Shown piece by piece: positions 35,668 to 44,406 of a stretch of 64,000 nt of DNA (position 1 is its first letter; each line of letters opens with the position of its first letter). Under the pieces are notes generated by a model, which saw only the letters and a list, made by a program, of their open reading frames with translations, made no database searches and was not told the origin of the DNA. The stretch comes from Sporosarcina ureae DSM 2281 (GTDB lineage: Bacteria > Bacillota > Bacilli > Bacillales_A > Planococcaceae), in assembly GCF_000425545.1 (NCBI RefSeq), contig NZ_AUDQ01000013.1, forward strand, positions 1 through 64,000. Reading direction: 5' to 3'. Both the position numbers and the translations under genes were made by a program.

Positions 35668-36881
35668 AAAAAGAAGTGCCTCGTCTATAAATAAACCTCG
35701 TGAATTGCTGGGATATCTTTATCGCTTAACATCCAATAAATTTAATAAGGGTGTTACTAGTGAAAAAATATGATGCTAAAGTTGAACAGAAGTGTCAAGT
35801 TTGTGGACTCGTATTCCCACATAACAAGCAAGGAAGATTCACATCGCATCTTTTATCAAATCATTACTTAAGTTTAGATGAATATTTATTAATCCATTTC
35901 TATGATGAGAATGTTTTAAAGTGTTCTTACCAGTTTTGTGATAAGTTGGTTCAATTACGAAGGGGTGTTCCGAAAAAATACTGCAGTAGGTCATGTGGTG
36001 GAAAAGGATTACCGTTAGAATGCCATATATGTTTTAAGAAGTTTGAGGCATCAAATAGAAAAACAAAAACATGCGGTCCGAAATGTGCCAAAATCTTAAA
36101 GTCCAACAGCATAATTGACTGGCATAAAACTATGACCGCTGAAGATAAATTGAAGCATTTTGAAAAAATAATTTCTAAAACGGCAAAAACTCGTAAGAAA
36201 AATGGAACACCATCATGGAATAGTGGAAAGACTGGCATCTATACAGAAGAGACAATTGAAAAAATCAGAGCAGCTACTCTAAGACAATTAGAAAACCATT
36301 CATTTCAAAAAACAAAAATTGAGAAATTGATGGAGGCGTATCTGATATCTTTGAAAGTGAATTATAAATATTCATTTATTCTAGATAAAAGACAATTTGA
36401 TTTTTTCTTAAAAGATTATAATTTGATCATTGAATGCGATGGGGACTACTGGCATGCAAATCCTAAATTTTATCCAAGACCTGCAATCTGGCAATTAGAA
36501 AGAATTCAAATTGATTTGCTTAAAGATCAAATTGCTAGAAGAAATGGATATGAGATAAAACGTTTTTGGGAAGATGACATTCTGAATAATTTTGAAATAG
36601 TGAAAGACATCATAAATGACTTGTTGGCTACAACGTGACTGGAAACGGTGAGCGTGAATGCTTGAAAACAACAAGTGGTTAAAGACAATCAGCAGCCAAG
36701 CCTCTAAAGCGAATGTTATGAGGAAGGTTCAACGACCATCGAAAGCATGCAAACAGCATAAGCGAGTAGAGTAGGGTTCAAGCGAACTCGAAGTGCGAGG
36801 ACACCCCTAGAAGGTGTAAGATATGGTCTGAACTCTATGGTGACATAGAGAGTTGATGTAGCGTATCAACGTAACATAATG
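35668..36881 (+). mobile_element. Group I intron in nrdJ
   Basis: 1214-base intron. The 5' splice site follows U 35667. The last exon bases pair with an internal guide GCCTCGTC (35678-35685): U-1 with G, then C-G pairs, with one U-U mismatch. The intron ends in G 36881, and the joined exons read SRRG-AQMIMLS without loss. Core elements are P-like AATTGCTGGGA (35703), Q-like AATCAGCAGCCAAGCC (36687-36702), R-like GGTTCAACGACCATCGAAA (36726-36744) and S-like AAGATATGGTCTGAA (36818-36832). P9 is the CTCTATG/CATAGAG hairpin near 36833. It carries a homing endonuclease between P and Q. Confidence 0.93.
35760..36638 (+). CDS. Intron-encoded homing endonuclease, Vsr/EDxHD-like
   Basis: 292 residues. 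The first 110 hold several Cys/His clusters: CQVCGLVFP..HLLSNH, CSYQFCD, KKYCSRSCGG, CHICFKKF and TCGPKC, probably zinc modules that bind DNA. A NUMOD3-like piece follows (SWNSGKTGIYTEETIEKI). The C-terminus is a restriction-like nuclease (DKRQFDFFLKDYNLIIECDG, DYWHANPK, LKDQIARRNGYEIKRFWEDD), related to Vsr and to endonucleases of the I-Bth0305I type. GTG 35760 follows AATAAGGG; GTG 35751 is possible. It is AT-rich and lysine-rich compared with nrdJ, a sign of separate origin. It should spread the intron to intronless nrdJ alleles. Confidence 0.85.
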   Translation: MKKYDAKVEQKCQVCGLVFPHNKQGRFTSHLLSNHYLSLDEYLLIHFYDENVLKCSYQFCDKLVQLRRGVPKKYCSRSCGGKGLPLECHICFKKFEASNRKTKTCGPKCAKILKSNSIIDWHKTMTAEDKLKHFEKIISKTAKTRKKNGTPSWNSGKTGIYTEETIEKIRAATLRQLENHSFQKTKIEKLMEAYLISLKVNYKYSFILDKRQFDFFLKDYNLIIECDGDYWHANPKFYPRPAIWQLERIQIDLLKDQIARRNGYEIKRFWEDDILNNFEIVKDIINDLLATT

Positions 36882-38645
36882 GCTCAAATGATCATGTTAT
36901 CAAACTGGCACCCGGACATTTATGAATTCATCATCTCCAAAATGCAGAATCCGCGAATTTTGCGCTATTTGATCGAAAACACAGAAGATGAAATGATTAA
37001 AAAGCTGGCCAATGAGAAATTGAATTTCAAACCTTTGACAGCACAAGAAGAAGCGATGTATCAAGGCATCACAAACTATAAACAAATCCCAGGTCAAGGT
37101 GGTTTTAACGCAGCGATTATCCGTGACGCTGAGCTGAAGCTTCAGGATGGTGGAACGTACACCGTTCATAATTCGGAATTCCTGACAGGAGCGAATATTT
37201 CCGTAACCTTAACGGATGATTTCATGAAAGCGGTGGAAGAAGACGCGGATTACGACTTACGTTTCCCGGCAGTTGAAAATTACTCACCTGAACAAATGAA
37301 GTATTATAATGAACAGTGGCATGAAGTTGGCGACGTACGCGAATGGGAACGTCAAGGTCACGAAGTTCGTGTTTATCGTACGATCAAAGCTCGCGCACTA
37401 TGGGATTTAATTAATATCTGTGCTACGTATTCAGCGGAACCAGGCATTTTCTTCATTGATAATGCGAATGACGACACGAATGCGAAAGCGTACGGACAGC
37501 AAGTTGTAGCAACGAATCCGTGTGGGGAACAACCACTTGCACCCTATTCTGTCTGTAATTTAGCTGCTGTCAATCTTGCGGAGATGGCAGACAAAAATAC
37601 GAAGACGGTTAATTTTGAAAAGCTGAGAGAGACGGTACGGACTGGTGTACGTATGCAAGATAACGTCATTGATGCTACACCGTACTTCCTTGAAGAAAAT
37701 AAAGTACAAGCTCTTGGCGAACGCCGTGTAGGTCTAGGTGTTATGGGACTTGCAGATCTTCACATCTACTGTGAAAAAGAGTACGGCTCGCCTGAAGGAA
37801 ATCAATTAGTGGATGAAGTATTTGAAGCCATTGCAACAACTGCTTACCGCGAGTCGATTGAATTGGCGAAAGAAAAAGGAAGCTTCCCGTTCCTAATTGG
37901 TAAAACGGATGAAGAAACGAAAGCATTACGTCATGCTTTCATTAATTCTGGCTTTATGAAGCGCATGCCGGAAGATATCCGCGAAGCGATTGTGGAATAT
38001 GGAATCAGAAACTCCCATTTACTAACAGTTGCACCAACTGGATCCACTGGAACAATGGTAGGAGTTTCAACTGGATTAGAACCTTATTTCTCATTCACAT
38101 ACTACCGTAGTGGACGTCTGGGTAAATTCATTGAAGTAAAAGCAGCGATTGTAGAGGAGTATTTGCAGGCTAATCCTGATGCAGATCCGAACAACTTGCC
38201 TGAGTGGTTTATTTCTTCAATGGAACTAGCACCAGAAGCGCATGCCGATGTACAATGCATCATTCAGCGCTGGATCGATAGCTCTATCTCTAAAACGGTT
38301 AACGCGCCACGTGGCTATACAGTGAAACAAGTTGAGAGTGTGTATGAGAGATTGTATAAAGGCGGAGCAAAAGGCGGTACAGTATACGTCGACGGTAGCC
38401 GTGATGCACAAGTTCTGACTCTGAAAGCGGAAGATAATATTCCGGATACAGAAGAAGTAGTCGAAGTGACAGAACAGCCGAAAGTAGTGCTTGTCAATAC
38501 AATTCAAGCATTGCGTTCCACAAACGTCACGATCGGTTCAGAAGTGGGCGACACATGCCCGGTTTGCCGACAAGGTACAGTAGAAGAAATAGGTGGATGT
38601 AACACATGTACGAATTGCCAAGCGCAATTGAAGTGTGGATTATAA
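36882..38645 (+). CDS. nrdJ: Class II ribonucleotide reductase, exon 2
   Basis: 587 codons, joined to exon 1 as an 853-residue protein. It continues AQMIMLSNWHPDI and contains the catalytic stretch NPCGEQPLAPYSVCNLAAVNL (thiyl-radical cysteine, Glu and second redox cysteine), the TVAPTGSTGTMVGVSTGLEP-like loop and a C-terminal cysteine-rich tail (CPVCRQGTVEEIGGCNTC, CQAQLKCGL) that recycles the active site. An ATG at 36879 is the accidental in-frame start at the intron end, not a real start. The gene ends with a terminator at 38664. Confidence 0.95.
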   Translation, partial: AQMIMLSNWHPDIYEFIISKMQNPRILRYLIENTEDEMIKKLANEKLNFKPLTAQEEAMYQGITNYKQIPGQGGFNAAIIRDAELKLQDGGTYTVHNSEFLTGANISVTLTDDFMKAVEEDADYDLRFPAVENYSPEQMKYYNEQWHEVGDVREWERQGHEVRVYRTIKARALWDLINICATYSAEPGIFFIDNANDDTNAKAYGQQVVATNPCGEQPLAPYSVCNLAAVNLAEMADKNTKTVNFEKLRETVRTGVRMQDNVIDATPYFLEENKVQALGERRVGLGVMGLADLHIYCEKEYGSPEGNQLVDEVFEAIATTAYRESIELAKEKGSFPFLIGKTDEETKALRHAFINSGFMKRMPEDIREAIVEYGIRNSHLLTVAPTGSTGTMVGVSTGLEPYFSFTYYRSGRLGKFIEVKAAIVEEYLQANPDADPNNLPEWFISSMELAPEAHADVQCIIQRWIDSSISKTVNAPRGYTVKQVESVYERLYKGGAKGGTVYVDGSRDAQVLTLKAEDNIPDTEEVVEVTEQPKVVLVNTIQALRSTNVTIGSEVGDTCPVCRQGTVEEIGGCNTCTNCQAQLKCGL

Positions 38646-38663
38646 TTAAATAGTAGGAAAGGT

Positions 38664-38696
38664 CCCGAATGCTTATATAAGCATTCGGGCTTTTTA
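38664..38696 (+). terminator. nrdJ terminator
   Basis: CCCGAATGCTTA pairs with TAAGCATTCGGG (38664-38689), followed by CTTTTT. Confidence 0.88.
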
Positions 38697-38881
38697 TGTA
38701 TAGAAAAGTAAAAGTTTGCAATCTCATTCACTTGAAATTTAATGTACTCATAATAAGTAGAATTATTTTAAAAATCTATGTTGATATAATTTTCAAACTA
38801 TTATATACTAAATTAAAAATTGTTTGATTTATTAGTAATCAATCAGACAAATACATTAAGAGACGAGAAAGAAGGGATTTT

Positions 38882-40309
38882 ATGCTAACATTTTTATCAT
38901 CTATCGTCTTGCTAATTATAGGTTACCTAACGTATTCGAAAGTGGTCGAAAAGGTATTTGTGATTGATGATGCAAGAAAAACTCCCGCTTATACACAAGC
39001 TGATGGGATGGATTACGTGCCAATGAGCTGGTGGAAAGGTTGGCTGATCCAATTATTGAACATCGCAGGGTTAGGGCCGATATTTGGGGCGATTGCAGGT
39101 GCGTTATATGGACCTGTTGCGTTCATTTGGATTGTGTTCGGTAGTATTTTTGCAGGAGCTGTCCATGATTACTTTTCTGGAATGTTATCACTGAAACACG
39201 GGGGTGCACAATTTCCTAAAGTAGTAGGAGAGTATTTAGGCGATATCGCTAGACGTTTCATCAATGTAATTTCAATTGTGTTAATGGTTCTTGTGGCGGC
39301 TGCCTTTACTGCGGGGCCGGCACAACTTATTTCATCCATTACACCGCTATCATTTATAGTGTCTCTTCTCATTATCTTTGGTTACTTCGTATTGGCAGCC
39401 ATTTTGCCGATCAATAAAATTATAGGTCGTTTATATCCAGTGTTTGGAGTGGTTTTGATCGTTATGGCAGTTGGAATTGGTGGCGCTTTGTTATTTGGCC
39501 CTGAAAAAATTCCGAATTTAACTTTGCAGAACTTACATCCTGGAGAATTGCCAATTTGGCCATTGCTAATGGTGACGATTTCTTGTGGAGCGATCTCTGG
39601 TTTCCACTGTACGCAAAGTCCGATTGTTTCCAGAACGATGAAGAAAGAGTCGGAAGGCCGTAAAGTATTTTATGGCGCAATGATCGCGGAAGGGGTCATC
39701 GCGATGGTTTGGGCTGCAGCTGGTATGACATTCTTTGGTGGCACAGCGGGGTTGCAAGGTGCTCTAGCTGCCGGTGGTCCAGCAGGTGCGGTGAATGAAA
39801 TCTCGAGCACATTGCTTGGTTCGTTTGGTGGGATGTTAGCTATTTTAGGTGTTATTATTTTGCCAATTACAACGGGCGATACAGCCCTTCGTTCAGCTCG
39901 GATGATTTTCACAGAAGCGACATCTAAGTGGTTGAATCCTAATAAAAAATGGGTGATTCTTGCTACGACATTGCTGTTAGGTGTACCTATGTTCTATCTA
40001 TCGACGATCGATTATTCGTTCTTGTGGCGTTATGTTGGTGGGACAAATCAATTAGTAGCGGCCGTTATGCTCTGGACCGCAACGTCTTTCTTAATAAGGG
40101 AAAGACGGGCACATTGGATTGCAGGAGTTCCTGCGATGTTCATGACCGCAGTCGTCGTGACGTACTGGATGTATGCTCCTGAAGGTTTGCATCTTGACTA
40201 CGCTGTATCGGTAGGCACTGGAATCGTAGTATCAAGTGCGCTCGGTGTGTTTTACGTACTGAAAGTTATTCAATCGAAACAAGTCCCGGTTATTGTAAGC
40301 GAACAATAA
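38882..40309 (+). CDS. cstA: CstA-family carbon starvation / pyruvate or peptide transporter
   Basis: 475 residues with about 13 hydrophobic segments. The hallmark pieces are WGWLIQLLNIAGLGPIFG-like KGWLIQLLNIAGLGPIFGAI, GAVHDYFSGMLSLKHGGAQF, GFHCTQSPIVSRTMKKE and the C-terminal DYSFLWRYVGGTNQLVA. It is the short CstA form. E. coli relatives import peptides or pyruvate; the substrate here is unknown. AGAAAGAAGGGA precedes ATG 38882. It has replaced genes such as mntR that occupy this place in B. subtilis. Confidence 0.88.
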   Translation: MLTFLSSIVLLIIGYLTYSKVVEKVFVIDDARKTPAYTQADGMDYVPMSWWKGWLIQLLNIAGLGPIFGAIAGALYGPVAFIWIVFGSIFAGAVHDYFSGMLSLKHGGAQFPKVVGEYLGDIARRFINVISIVLMVLVAAAFTAGPAQLISSITPLSFIVSLLIIFGYFVLAAILPINKIIGRLYPVFGVVLIVMAVGIGGALLFGPEKIPNLTLQNLHPGELPIWPLLMVTISCGAISGFHCTQSPIVSRTMKKESEGRKVFYGAMIAEGVIAMVWAAAGMTFFGGTAGLQGALAAGGPAGAVNEISSTLLGSFGGMLAILGVIILPITTGDTALRSARMIFTEATSKWLNPNKKWVILATTLLLGVPMFYLSTIDYSFLWRYVGGTNQLVAAVMLWTATSFLIRERRAHWIAGVPAMFMTAVVVTYWMYAPEGLHLDYAVSVGTGIVVSSALGVFYVLKVIQSKQVPVIVSEQ

Positions 40310-40313
40310 AAAG

Positions 40314-40349
40314 AAAGGGCCTTTAGCGAATACGCTAAGGGCCCTTTTT
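40314..40349 (+). terminator. cstA terminator
   Basis: AAAGGGCC.TTAGCG pairs with CGCTAA.GGCCCTTT, with TTTTT. Confidence 0.85.
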
Positions 40350-40377
40350 ACGCAATTATAAACGTTTGTAGAAAAGT

Positions 40378-40418
40378 AAGAGCCTCGAACATGTACAAAA
40401 ATACATTCGAGGCTCTTT
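40378..40418 (-). terminator. Terminator of the DUF1385 gene
   Basis: On the minus strand AAGAGCCTCGAA and TTCGAGGCTCTT form a 12-bp stem just downstream of the stop at 40426, with T-rich sequence after it. Confidence 0.75.
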
Positions 40419-40425
40419 GTTAATA

Positions 40426-41415
40426 TTATGAAAGAAGGGGTTTCGGATCATTCGTTTCTTCTGTATCTATCGCGATTTGAGGATTCAACACACCTACTCC
40501 GTGTTCTTCCACTTCCAATAATTTTTCGAAAGAAGCAATCGCAACTTCTACTTGCTTGTCGTCAGGCTCTTTTGTAGTCAGTAATTGCAACCAAAGTCCA
40601 GGATAGCCTAGATATCGAAGTACCGGTACGTTGCGCACTGCATTCGTCAATTGTAATACTTCAAATGACACGCCGAGCACTACAGGAATCAATAAAATCC
40701 GATTGAGGACGCGCAACCAAAGTGGATCGGTTGGAACTAAGAAATAGATGAACATTCCAACGATCACCGTAAACAAAATGAAACTACTGCCGCAGCGATA
40801 ATGCAATCGAGATTGTGACTGTACGTTTTCTACTGTCATTTCCATATTACTCTCGTAGTTATTGATGACTTTATGCTCTGCTCCGTGATATTGGAAAACA
40901 CGTTTGATCAGCGGCGTCATAGAAATTAATCCAATATACGTTAGCAACAAGAACAGTTTAAAGAAGCTTTCAATCATAATTTGTGCTGTTTTGCTAGGTG
41001 CTACGGATTGGAATAACTCTGCTAAGAAAACAGGAACGAGTGTAAAGACGAACTTACCAAAAATAAATGATAGCACTCCGACAGCCGCCACTCCAAGAAT
41101 CATTACGAGTTTCGACGTCTCTTCTTCTTTAGCATGTTCCTCTTCTTCACCAGGCATCACGTCGTAGCGATCACTCGCAAACGTTAAATGCTTAGAACCA
41201 TTACCGGCCGATTCAATTAATGCGACGATGCCGCGGATTAATGGAATCTTTTTTAATTTAGTGCGTACAGGATGTGATTCTCTCGGTACGTGGTAGTACT
41301 CGATCGTATCATCTTTCCGGCGAATTGCTGTTACCGTATCTTTCTTTCCACCGAACATTACACCTTCTATAAGTGCTTGACCTCCGTATGCTGGAGGAGT
41401 TTTCTGTTGGCTCAT
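40426..41415 (-). CDS. yqhQ: DUF1385 membrane protein, YqhQ-like
   Basis: 329 residues. The N-terminal signature AYGGQALIEGVMFGGKKDTV and the central QYHGAEHKVINNYES and SRLHYRCGSSFILFTVIVG are diagnostic for DUF1385. About four or five membrane helices. Its function is unknown. The gene is transcribed away from yqhR, with a shared 120-base promoter region. Confidence 0.88.
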   Translation of the reverse strand: MSQQKTPPAYGGQALIEGVMFGGKKDTVTAIRRKDDTIEYYHVPRESHPVRTKLKKIPLIRGIVALIESAGNGSKHLTFASDRYDVMPGEEEEHAKEEETSKLVMILGVAAVGVLSFIFGKFVFTLVPVFLAELFQSVAPSKTAQIMIESFFKLFLLLTYIGLISMTPLIKRVFQYHGAEHKVINNYESNMEMTVENVQSQSRLHYRCGSSFILFTVIVGMFIYFLVPTDPLWLRVLNRILLIPVVLGVSFEVLQLTNAVRNVPVLRYLGYPGLWLQLLTTKEPDDKQVEVAIASFEKLLEVEEHGVGVLNPQIAIDTEETNDPKPLLS

Positions 41416-41537
41416 AACATACCCACGCTTTCTGTCGTAAGAAACGATATTCCTATTGTACTAAAAAAAGTGAAGTTGCACCATTGAGATGTTTAAAAAT
41501 GTGTAAATAACCCGACACTGGAATGGGAGGTATTGTT

Positions 41538-41963
41538 ATGAAAATTACTACAACGCATGTCTGGACAGCTATTATGGCTGCGGTACTATCTATAATTTCA
41601 CTGAAATTCCTACAAGTTTTTAAATTTATAAAGTGGTCGCCGATTGGCTGGACTAAAAAACTTCATATGTTTACGACGTTTCCTGGTTGGTTCAAGTGGG
41701 TGCTATTAGGGGTGATCTGCTTTTTGCTGTTCTTTATCCTGTACTTTATTGCGCGTTTGACGTTTAAGGTACCACCGACTCTATCTTCACTGATCGTCAC
41801 AATCATTGTGATTATATTCATTGAATGGATGATCCACGTTAAAGCGGATTTGACGATGACACAATTCATTAAAAAAATATCGATACCATTTGCTTGTCTG
41901 TTTGCGATGATCTTCCGTTTTGTCATTGGAACATCTGTCTACATGAAAAAAACGTTCGGCTAG
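41538..41963 (+). CDS. yqhR: YqhR-like membrane protein
   Basis: 141 residues with four hydrophobic helices. WTAIMAAVLSIISLKFLQVF, then WSPIGWTKKLHMFTTFPGWF and the later LSSLIVTIIVIIFIEWMIHV fit the YqhR family, known only as conserved in Bacilli. ATG 41538 follows GGGAGG; an ATG at 41523 lies before that site. It is followed by aroQ. Confidence 0.75.
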   Translation: MKITTTHVWTAIMAAVLSIISLKFLQVFKFIKWSPIGWTKKLHMFTTFPGWFKWVLLGVICFLLFFILYFIARLTFKVPPTLSSLIVTIIVIIFIEWMIHVKADLTMTQFIKKISIPFACLFAMIFRFVIGTSVYMKKTFG

Positions 41964-42032
41964 AACAGTATTAGTATGTCCTGCTAACTCATTGTGCTAG
42001 AATAGGAAGAAAAATGAGTGGGAGGGGATTAA

Positions 42033-42473
42033 ATGGAACTATTGCTCTTAAATGGTCCAAACTTAAACCGGCTAGGCAAAAGAGAACCGGATATTTACGG
42101 TGCAGAGACACTTGCGGATATAGAAGGCCGAATTCAGCGTATGGCAAATGAATCGGGCATCACGCTCTCATGCTTTCAATCCAATATAGAAGGCGAGCTT
42201 ATCAACTACATTCATGATGCAGGAGATCGGGAAATTGATGGGATCATCTTTAATCCGGGCGCATTTACACACTACAGCATTGCGCTTCGTGACGCGATCG
42301 CTTCTATTTCCGTACCGGTAATTGAAGTCCATATCTCAAACATACATACTCGCGAAGAGTTCCGACACACGTCTGTCATTGCGCCTGTAGCGGCAGGACA
42401 ACTTTGTGGTTTTGGAACAGCGGGCTACGATCTCGCCTTCCAAGCGTTTTTGTTAAAACGAGAGGAGAGATAA
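42033..42473 (+). CDS. aroQ: 3-dehydroquinate dehydratase, type II
   Basis: 146 residues, a dodecameric small enzyme that dehydrates 3-dehydroquinate in the shikimate pathway. LLLNGPNLNRLGKREPDIYG has the catalytic Y; the loop R, FQSNIEGELINYIHDA, FNPGAFTHYSIALRDA and EVHISNIHTREEFRH complete the active site. GGGAGGGG precedes ATG 42033. It overlaps no gene; the peptidase start is three bases after its stop. Confidence 0.95.
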   Translation: MELLLLNGPNLNRLGKREPDIYGAETLADIEGRIQRMANESGITLSCFQSNIEGELINYIHDAGDREIDGIIFNPGAFTHYSIALRDAIASISVPVIEVHISNIHTREEFRHTSVIAPVAAGQLCGFGTAGYDLAFQAFLLKREER

Positions 42474-42475
42474 TC

Positions 42476-43534
42476 TTGAAACTAGAGAAATTAAGAAAAT
42501 TATTGAAGGAACAGCAACTAGATGCATTAGTCATCACAAATCCTTACAATCGTCGCTATATGACGAACTTCACGGGATCTGCAGGGACTGCGATTGTTTC
42601 GCAAGATGATGCAGTGTTCATTACGGATTTCCGATACATGGAGCAAGCCAATGACCAACTGTCTGGCTATCGCATTGTCCAGCACACGGGCACGATGATT
42701 CAGGAAGTTGCGAATCAAGTGAAAGAAATGAAGATCGAGACACTTGGCTTTGAAAAAGAAGATCTTAGCTACAGCCAGTTTGAAGTGTATACCGAACATG
42801 TAAAAACAAAACTAGTGCCAGTCGCTGGTTTAGTAGAGAAGCTGCGTTTAATCAAGACACCAGAAGAAGTTACAGTATTAAAGCAAGCGGCGGCAATCGC
42901 AGACGCGGCATTCGTCTATATTTGTTCGGTCATCCAAGCAGGTAAAACGGAGTTGGAAATCGCTAATGAATTGGAATTTTTCATGCGAAAACAAGGCGCG
43001 ACTTCCTCTTCATTTGACATAATTGTCGCTTCTGGTGAAAGAGGGGCTTTACCACATGGGGTAGCATCTGATAAAGTGATTGAGACTGGTGATTTAGTTA
43101 CAATGGATTACGGAGCCCTCTATAATGGGTATATCTCTGATATTACGAGAACAGTTGCGATCGGCGAGCCTTCTGCTAAACTTCGTGAAATCTATGAAGT
43201 CACGTTACGCGCACAAGAACTGGGTGTAGAACAGATCAAGCCTGGCATGACAGGTATCGAAGCCGACGCCATTACACGCGATTATATCAAGTCTAAAGGC
43301 TATGGTGAAGCATTCGGTCATTCAACGGGTCACGGGATCGGCATGGAAGTTCACGAAGCTCCAGCCTTATCGTTCCGCTCTAAAACAGTGCTAGAACCGA
43401 ATATGGCAGTAACAGTGGAACCGGGAATCTATCTTCCTGGTATAGGCGGCGTGCGTATTGAAGATGATATACTGATCACAGAAACAGGTAATGAACGTTT
43501 GACAAAGTCTACTAAAGAACTGCTTATTTTATAA
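42476..43534 (+). CDS. yqhT: Xaa-Pro aminopeptidase/dipeptidase, YqhT-like
   Basis: 352 residues, creatinase/prolidase fold. The C-terminal metallopeptidase domain has the five metal ligands: VTMDYGALYNGYISDITRT (two Asp), GHSTGHGIGMEVHEAP (His), AVTVEPGIYLPG (Glu) and GGVRIEDDILIT (Glu). It removes N-terminal residues before proline in the cytosol. TTG 42476 is chosen since AGAGGAGAG lies seven bases upstream, inside the end of aroQ, so the two are coupled. efp follows; its product helps ribosomes make the prolyl bonds this enzyme family cuts. Confidence 0.9.
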   Translation: MKLEKLRKLLKEQQLDALVITNPYNRRYMTNFTGSAGTAIVSQDDAVFITDFRYMEQANDQLSGYRIVQHTGTMIQEVANQVKEMKIETLGFEKEDLSYSQFEVYTEHVKTKLVPVAGLVEKLRLIKTPEEVTVLKQAAAIADAAFVYICSVIQAGKTELEIANELEFFMRKQGATSSSFDIIVASGERGALPHGVASDKVIETGDLVTMDYGALYNGYISDITRTVAIGEPSAKLREIYEVTLRAQELGVEQIKPGMTGIEADAITRDYIKSKGYGEAFGHSTGHGIGMEVHEAPALSFRSKTVLEPNMAVTVEPGIYLPGIGGVRIEDDILITETGNERLTKSTKELLIL

Positions 43535-43558
43535 TCGCTTAAAATTGGAGGAATACGA

Positions 43559-44116
43559 ATGATTTCAGTAAACGAATTTCGTACAGGACTAACAATCGAA
43601 GTTGATGGTGACATTTGGCGTGTAATGGATTTCCAACACGTAAAACCAGGTAAAGGTGCAGCATTCGTTCGCTCGAAACTGCGTAATCTTCGCTCAGGAA
43701 ACGTCAACGAAAAGACATTCCGTGCGGGAGAAAAAGTAGAGAAAGCACAAATTGACAACCGTAAAATGCAGTATTTATATGCTGACGGAGATATGCACGT
43801 ATTTATGGATAACGAATCATACGAGCAGATCGAACTATCTGAAAAGCAACTTGAATATGAACTGAAGTTCTTGAAAGAGAACATGGAAGTTCATGTGATC
43901 ACGTATAAAGAAGAAGTACTGGGCGTTGAATTGCCAGTAACAGTTACGCTTGAAGTAGCTGAAACAGAGCCTGGGATCAAAGGTGACACAGCTAGTGGCG
44001 GTTCTAAGCCAGCTAAGATGGAAACTGGCGTTGTCGTACAGGTGCCATTCTTTGTTAACCAAGGTGACATGTTGATCATCAACACAGAAGAAGCGGAATA
44101 CGTTTCCCGCGCATAA
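43559..44116 (+). CDS. efp: Translation elongation factor P
   Basis: 185 residues, three beta domains. EF-P binds between P and E sites and relieves stalling at polyproline. The domain I loop [18 protein letters not shown] holds K32, the modified position in family members, and domain III has [27 protein letters not shown] precedes ATG 43559. A terminator follows 17 bases after the stop. Confidence 0.96.
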   Translation: MISVNEFRTGLTIEVDGDIWRVMDFQHVKPGKGAAFVRSKLRNLRSGNVNEKTFRAGEKVEKAQIDNRKMQYLYADGDMHVFMDNESYEQIELSEKQLEYELKFLKENMEVHVITYKEEVLGVELPVTVTLEVAETEPGIKGDTASGGSKPAKMETGVVVQVPFFVNQGDMLIINTEEAEYVSRA

Positions 44117-44132
44117 TGAAATACGTATCGAA

Positions 44133-44161
44133 GGTGTCCCAGTAATGGGGCATCTTTTTTT
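44133..44161 (+). terminator. efp terminator
   Basis: GGTGTCCC pairs with GGGGCATC with two G-U pairs, then seven Ts. Confidence 0.75.
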
Positions 44162-44406
44162 GCGTGGAATTAAGTTTAAGGTCAAAAGCACATTCTTTAG
44201 ACAAAGTAAGTTAGTGGAGAGTACGAGGGGATTGAAGCTCCAGTTGGGGACGCTTTCCGTGGGAGAACATCTATTGCACTTAAAATCCCCACCCCAACAC
44301 AAACTCCTCCCTAGCTCTTTCAATCCACAATGTCCTCTATACTTTTTAATTTTGCATATCTCCGATCCAAGCTTCATAGAGTGGACTATGGAGGAGGCGT
44401 AGCGGG
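44162..44406 (+). other. Spacer at the position of missing spoIIIAA-spoIIIAB, with repeat piece
   Basis: No reading frame here resembles SpoIIIAA or SpoIIIAB. A segment near 44220-44275 (AGCTCCAGTTGGGGACGCTT, then TCCGTGGGAG) resembles the GC-rich interspersed repeat at 31.8 kb. GCATATC (44354-44360), 14 bases, CATAGAGT (44375-44382) is a weak match to a sigma-E promoter just before spoIIIAC. GGAGGAGG at 44390 is the spoIIIAC ribosome site. Confidence 0.6.

Noticed and set aside
34870..38645. nrdJ as two separate genes or as a frameshifted pseudogene
   Set aside because: The interruption has a P1 guide helix, group I core motifs and exact in-frame joining, so an intron explains it better.
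44145..44402. Frame of 85 codons as a spoIIIAB remnant
   Set aside because: It overlaps the efp terminator, has no SpoIIIAB-like residues and starts without a ribosome site.
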